A stretch of DNA of 8,335 nucleotides, taken from assembly GCA_028704035.1 (NCBI GenBank), contig JAQVLS010000061.1, positions 1 through 8,335 of the forward strand, in the 5' to 3' direction. Numbering within the stretch: the stretch's first letter is position 1; the number at the start of each line of letters is the position of its first letter. Shown here in pieces: positions 5,722 through 8,335 of this stretch. Under the pieces are notes generated by a model, which made no database searches, was not told where the DNA came from, and saw nothing but the letters and a program-made list of their open reading frames with translations. This stretch comes from Desulfotomaculaceae bacterium (lineage in GTDB: Bacteria; Bacillota; Desulfotomaculia; Desulfotomaculales; Pelotomaculaceae). Made by a program: the position numbers and the translations under genes.

Positions 5722-5770
5722 GGGGACATACCTCAACATGCTGAAATACTCATGAGAGAGGCGTGTCCCC
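5722..5770 (+). repeat. Intergenic repeat copy C (49-nt imperfect hairpin)
   Basis: GGGGACATACCTC (5722-5734) and GAGGCGTGTCCCC (5758-5770) form a 13-bp imperfect stem (one G-U and one A-C position) around a 23-nt loop. The arms match those in copy B (48 nt end to end there). The second small hairpin of copies A and B is not present, although a GGGG/CCCC stem lies just upstream (5698-5714). The element lies between convergent genes, 7 bp from the lipoprotein stop codon, so it might also act as a transcript 3' structure. No T-run accompanies it on either strand. Confidence 0.65.
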
Positions 5771-5777
5771 GTTCCAT

Positions 5778-6938
5778 TTATGGCGCCATGGTAGTTACAT
5801 AGATTTGTTTCCCCTCTTTTATCTGCATGACAGCCACCGGTTTGATTGGATTGCCTTCGCTGTCGAAGGATATTCTGCCGCTTACTGCCGGGAAATTTTC
5901 AGTTGCCTGGAGGGCTTCCTTGATTAAGACAGGGTCGTTGCTGTTGGAAACCTTGATGGCGTTCAGAAGCAGGTTGGTGGCGTCGTAGTACAGGGTAGAG
6001 CGGGAGTCCGGCACTGTGCCGTATTTGGCCTTGTAATCCTCCACCCATTTCTTAATTTCCGGCCTGGGGTCATTGGCTGAAAAATGATTGGTAAAATAAC
6101 CGCCTTCCATGGCGCCTTCATATTCAGTTGAATCCCAGCCGTCGCCACCTATAAATATAGCGTTAATATTTTTCTCCCGGGCTTGTTTGGTAATCAGGCT
6201 GACCTTCTGGTAAAGATCCGGCAGATACAAAACATCGGGTTTCAGCCTAGCGATATTATTCAATGCATCAGAGAAATCATCATCGTTTTGCAGGTAGGAG
6301 GCAAAAGCCAGGATTTTACCTCCTGATTCTGTAAAAGCATTCTGAAAAGAGGCCGCCAGCCCGGTGTTATAATAGCCGTCTTCCCTGTTATAAAGTATCG
6401 CGGCTGTTTTAGCTTTCAGGTTGTCCGCAGCAAACCTGGCCGCGATTGTACCCTGATAAGGATCTATGTAGCAGGCGCGAAAAACATAATCCTTGCGTAC
6501 GCCGTTCTCCAGTGTTACTGCCGGGTTAGTTGCGGTAGTGGCAACCATAACGACCTTGTTGTCATTGGCTATCCGTGAGATTGGCAGGGTTGTCCTGTGA
6601 CTTAAGGAACCGACCAACCCTGTAATCTTATCTTCTGCAATCAATTTGGTGACGCCATCGGCAGCTTCAGCGGCATCGTTGCGGTCATCCAGAATTATAG
6701 CTTCAATTCTATAGTCGCCAACTTTGCCGCCCGACTGTTCAACAGCAAGGTTAAAGGCGTTTTTTGTGGACTCGCCAAAGGTTTTCATGTCTCCGGAAAG
6801 GGGCCCGGCAAAGGCGATTTTTATAACTTTTTCATCCTGTTGGCGCGGTTCTTTAACGCCGCCGGTACAACCGGCGACAATTAATGCCGGGACCAGCGCT
6901 AAGAACGCCAGAAGCATGATAAGCCTGAATTTATACAT
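5778..6938 (-). CDS. LivJ-type ABC transporter substrate-binding lipoprotein (orphan)
   Basis: This is an extracellular solute receptor of the periplasmic-binding type I class (Peripla_BP_6), the family that feeds branched-chain amino-acid or amide importers. The precursor has a Lys/Arg n-region (MYKFR), a hydrophobic stretch and a lipobox VAGC with Cys24 as the lipidated residue. The mature part starts near VIKIAFAGPLSGDMKTFGES and includes GLVGSLSH, the hinge-like NKVVMVATTATNP, ADNLKAKTAAILYN and the second-lobe YYDATNLLLNAI. I start at the ATG at 6936-6938 (386 aa) because GGAGGG (complement of 6949-6954) is 10 nt upstream; ATGs at 6956 and 6947 overlap or abut that site. No livHMGF-type genes are in the window, and its neighbours are convergent and divergent, so it is monocistronic here. 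The ligand cannot be told from sequence. Confidence 0.93.
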   Translation of the reverse strand: MYKFRLIMLLAFLALVPALIVAGCTGGVKEPRQQDEKVIKIAFAGPLSGDMKTFGESTKNAFNLAVEQSGGKVGDYRIEAIILDDRNDAAEAADGVTKLIAEDKITGLVGSLSHRTTLPISRIANDNKVVMVATTATNPAVTLENGVRKDYVFRACYIDPYQGTIAARFAADNLKAKTAAILYNREDGYYNTGLAASFQNAFTESGGKILAFASYLQNDDDFSDALNNIARLKPDVLYLPDLYQKVSLITKQAREKNINAIFIGGDGWDSTEYEGAMEGGYFTNHFSANDPRPEIKKWVEDYKAKYGTVPDSRSTLYYDATNLLLNAIKVSNSNDPVLIKEALQATENFPAVSGRISFDSEGNPIKPVAVMQIKEGKQIYVTTMAP

Positions 6939-6967
6939 ATAAATCATTCCCTCCATATTGTTTCCAC

Positions 6968-6973
6968 ATTATA
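6968..6973 (-). promoter_or_regulatory. Possible -10 box for the orphan lipoprotein gene
   Basis: A perfect TATAAT on the minus strand lies 14 bp upstream of the ribosome binding site (6949-6954). That would leave a very short leader. No convincing -35 box is found 16-18 bp further upstream in this AT-rich DNA, so the call is tentative or the promoter depends on an activator. Confidence 0.35.
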
Positions 6974-6995
6974 CTATAAATTGCGTAAAATTAAT

Positions 6996-7060
6996 AACAT
7001 GATCATTAATAATTAAATAATTAATTATTAAAAAAAGACAGTGCTGTAAAAACATGATCA
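6996..7060. repeat. AACATGATCA direct repeats flanking an all-AT palindrome
   Basis: AACATGATCA is present at 6996-7005 and 7051-7060, and a one-mismatch copy AACATGATTA at 7265-7274. Directly abutting the first copy is a perfect inverted repeat, TTAATAATTAA (7006-7016) and TTAATTATTAA (7021-7031), with a 4-nt centre. The cluster lies 25-90 bp upstream of the putative lipoprotein -10 box, a plausible operator position. Confidence 0.55.
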
Positions 7061-7183
7061 AAATTATAGTATTTATTAGCTAAAAATTCTTCGTCTCGTA
7101 TAGTTTTCCTTGTTGATAATTTTAAAACAATAGCAACAACTACCATCTATTGTAATATCATACAAAAAACGACATAAGTAAAC

Positions 7184-7246
7184 CCTGTTCAAAACTGACA
7201 ACTCATAGTAATATATAAAAGTGTTGGAATATCGGTTCTGAACAGG
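7184..7246. repeat. 63-bp element with 17-bp imperfect inverted ends
   Basis: The left arm CCTGTTCAAAACTGACA (7184-7200) and right arm TATCGGTTCTGAACAGG (7230-7246) are complementary at 14 of 17 positions, with the outermost 8 bp perfect. The three differences are transitions. The 29-bp centre is AT-rich. It could be a degenerate MITE, an operator for a dimeric regulator or a transcribed hairpin ahead of the 3D-domain gene. Confidence 0.55.
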
Positions 7247-7347
7247 TTGGCCGGCAAACAAAAAAACATGATTAAATTGAGAAGCAATCTGTTGAAAAAT
7301 TTCTTTTAATGGATGTAGAGCCGGTCCTGTTTAAAAGGAGGCATTTG

Positions 7348-8335
7348 ATGAGTTGGAAAAAGTCTTTGTTAGGTTGGCGGGGAAGCGCAGGTTATAAAAA
7401 ATTGTGCGTTGAGAAAAACCGGGATATTCTAAAGGCAGCTGTCGCAACAATGGTTGTATTATTTGTTTTTGCCGTTGGTGTCTGGGCAGAAAAATCAGTG
7501 GTAATTATTGACGACGGTAAGGAGCATGCGGTCAGGACCTATGCAAGTACAGTAGGGAGCGTTTTAGCGGCGAAAGATATTGTCCTGTTAAATAATGATG
7601 AAGTAACGCCGTCATTAGACTCGGCCCTGGTAAGCGGCATGGTGATCACAGTCGACAGGGCAGTGGATGTAAGCATTAGCGTGGACGGGCAGATATTGCC
7701 GGTGAGGACCCAGTGTCGTGTAGTTGGTGATCTGCTTGATGAAGCGGCCATCGTGCCGGGCCCGGAAGACCAGGTGAGCCCCGCCCGGGATGCTGCTGTT
7801 ACAGCGGGTATGAATGTTGTTGTAGCAAGGGTTGTTACTAAAACTGAAGCAAAAGAAACTGTGATAAATTTTGAAACAAAACAGAAATACACAGTTAATC
7901 TGCCACAGGGCACCACCCGGATAGCTGAGGAGGGCAGGAATGGTACCGCACAGCAGACCTGGCTGGTTAAATACAAGGACGGAATTGAGATAGCCCGGCA
8001 GTTGCTCTCGAGTAAAACAATTACTCCTCCGGTTAACCAGTTAGTTATGGTGGGCAGCGGCCTGGTTGTGTCCAGGGGCGGTGAGAATATCAGGTATGCC
8101 GAGGCCATTAATATGGTAGCGTCGGCTTATACCCATACGGGGTATAATACCAGCTGCGGAGTTGCTCCTTACTATGGTGTGGTAGCGGTTGACCCGGCAT
8201 TTATACCTTTGTGGACGAAGCTATATGTGGATGGGTATGGTTATGCTACTGAGCTGGACGTGGGCGGTAGCATTAAAGGAAACAGGATTGATCTTTTTTT
8301 TGAATCATATGTCGAGGCTATGAGCTGGGGTATAA
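7348..8335 (+). CDS. yabE: YabE-like cell-wall protein: TM anchor, 2x DUF348, G5, 3D (3' end cut)
   Basis: This is a membrane-anchored exported protein of the YabE/Sps type; its 3D domain resembles the catalytic double-psi barrel of peptidoglycan lytic transglycosylases, so a role in wall turnover is likely. The frame is open from the ATG at 7348 to the window end (329 codons). Domains: a basic cytoplasmic start, a transmembrane segment at about 28-47, two DUF348 repeats (about 49-105 and 106-163), a G5 domain (about 164-237) and the 3D domain from about 255. The three family aspartates are D282 (VAVDP), D304 (LDVGG) and D315 (RIDLFF). Only about ten residues should be missing. AAAAGGAGG (7333-7341) 6 nt before the ATG fixes the start. 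Two usually conserved 3D positions are changed (W289 and V305). It occupies the yabE position downstream of tatD, separated by the inserted genes. Confidence 0.93.
   Translation, partial: MSWKKSLLGWRGSAGYKKLCVEKNRDILKAAVATMVVLFVFAVGVWAEKSVVIIDDGKEHAVRTYASTVGSVLAAKDIVLLNNDEVTPSLDSALVSGMVITVDRAVDVSISVDGQILPVRTQCRVVGDLLDEAAIVPGPEDQVSPARDAAVTAGMNVVVARVVTKTEAKETVINFETKQKYTVNLPQGTTRIAEEGRNGTAQQTWLVKYKDGIEIARQLLSSKTITPPVNQLVMVGSGLVVSRGGENIRYAEAINMVASAYTHTGYNTSCGVAPYYGVVAVDPAFIPLWTKLYVDGYGYATELDVGGSIKGNRIDLFFESYVEAMSWGI

Larger units (their letters stand above)
6957..7347. other. AT-rich intergenic region between divergent genes (391 bp)
   Basis: This stretch holds no convincing gene. The only longer frame (minus strand, 7076-7261) starts with TTG, has no ribosome binding site and is not protein-like. 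The region is far richer in A+T than the flanking genes. It holds the putative lipoprotein promoter, a perfect all-AT palindrome with flanking AACATGATCA repeats, and a 63-bp inverted-end element, listed separately. No riboswitch, tRNA or convincing promoter for the downstream 3D-domain gene was recognised. Confidence 0.6.

Noticed and set aside
7076..7261. Open frame of 61 codons on the minus strand in the AT-rich gap
   Set aside because: It starts with TTG without a ribosome binding site, is rich in Tyr/Cys/Ile/Asn from AT bias, and overlaps the inverted-end element; no family resemblance.
7060..7347. Cyclic-di-AMP (ydaO-type) riboswitch ahead of the 3D-domain gene
   Set aside because: Such riboswitches often precede cell-wall genes of this type, but none of the conserved ydaO blocks is present in this AT-rich leader.
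7539..8108. 189-codon minus-strand frame
   Set aside because: It is a shadow of the YabE-like gene, whose domains (DUF348, G5, 3D) are read on the plus strand with a strong ribosome binding site.
1..8335. CRISPR array, tRNA/rRNA genes, insertion sequence or phage genes
   Set aside because: No regularly spaced direct repeats, cloverleaf sequences, transposase motifs or phage proteins were seen on either strand.

Overview
The window is a chromosomal segment from a spore-forming, low-to-mid GC Firmicute. It is most likely a clostridial relative of the Desulfotomaculum/Pelotomaculum group. This is inferred from gene order and protein character, not from a database search. The backbone follows the Bacillus subtilis order yabA - yabC(rsmI) - abrB - metS - yabD(tatD) - yabE. 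It differs in two ways: yabB and yazA are absent between yabA and rsmI, and three genes (cobO, a UPF0158-like gene and an orphan livJ-type lipoprotein gene) lie between tatD and the yabE-like gene.

Layout. 1-296: 3' part of yabA (replication-initiation control). 302-381: an 80-bp intergenic repeat (copy A). 449-1312: rsmI (16S rRNA 2'-O-methylation at C1402). 1361-1615, minus strand: abrB, a transition-state regulator with an added four-cysteine tail. It has its own terminator (1317-1341), a sigma-A-like promoter and two tandem Spo0A boxes exactly one helical turn apart between promoter and ribosome binding site. 1751-2113: a near-consensus promoter and a T-box leader with an AUG specifier codon, a UGGU acceptor-binding sequence and an intrinsic terminator. 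2114-3661: metG without the C-terminal tRNA-binding domain. 3683-3761: repeat copy B. 3827-4597: tatD. 4673-5212: cobO. 5271-5690: UPF0158-like protein. 5722-5770: repeat copy C, between two convergent genes. 5778-6938, minus strand: a LivJ-type substrate-binding lipoprotein with no permease or ATPase genes nearby. 6957-7347: AT-rich non-coding DNA with an 11-bp-arm all-AT palindrome, AACATGATCA repeats and a 63-bp element with 17-bp imperfect inverted ends. 7348-8335: a YabE-like cell-wall protein (membrane anchor, two DUF348, G5, 3D), cut by the window end.

How it fits together. Most of the window is information processing (replication control, rRNA modification, Met-tRNA charging, a TatD nuclease) and cell-wall housekeeping. 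Three regulatory circuits can be read from the DNA: probable Spo0A repression of abrB, tRNA-Met-dependent antitermination of metG, and a possible operator region ahead of the orphan lipoprotein gene. The most unexplained signal is the family of three related ~50-80 bp intergenic repeats. They share the word GGGGACATACCT (or its complement), and two share a second hairpin at the same spacing and orientation.
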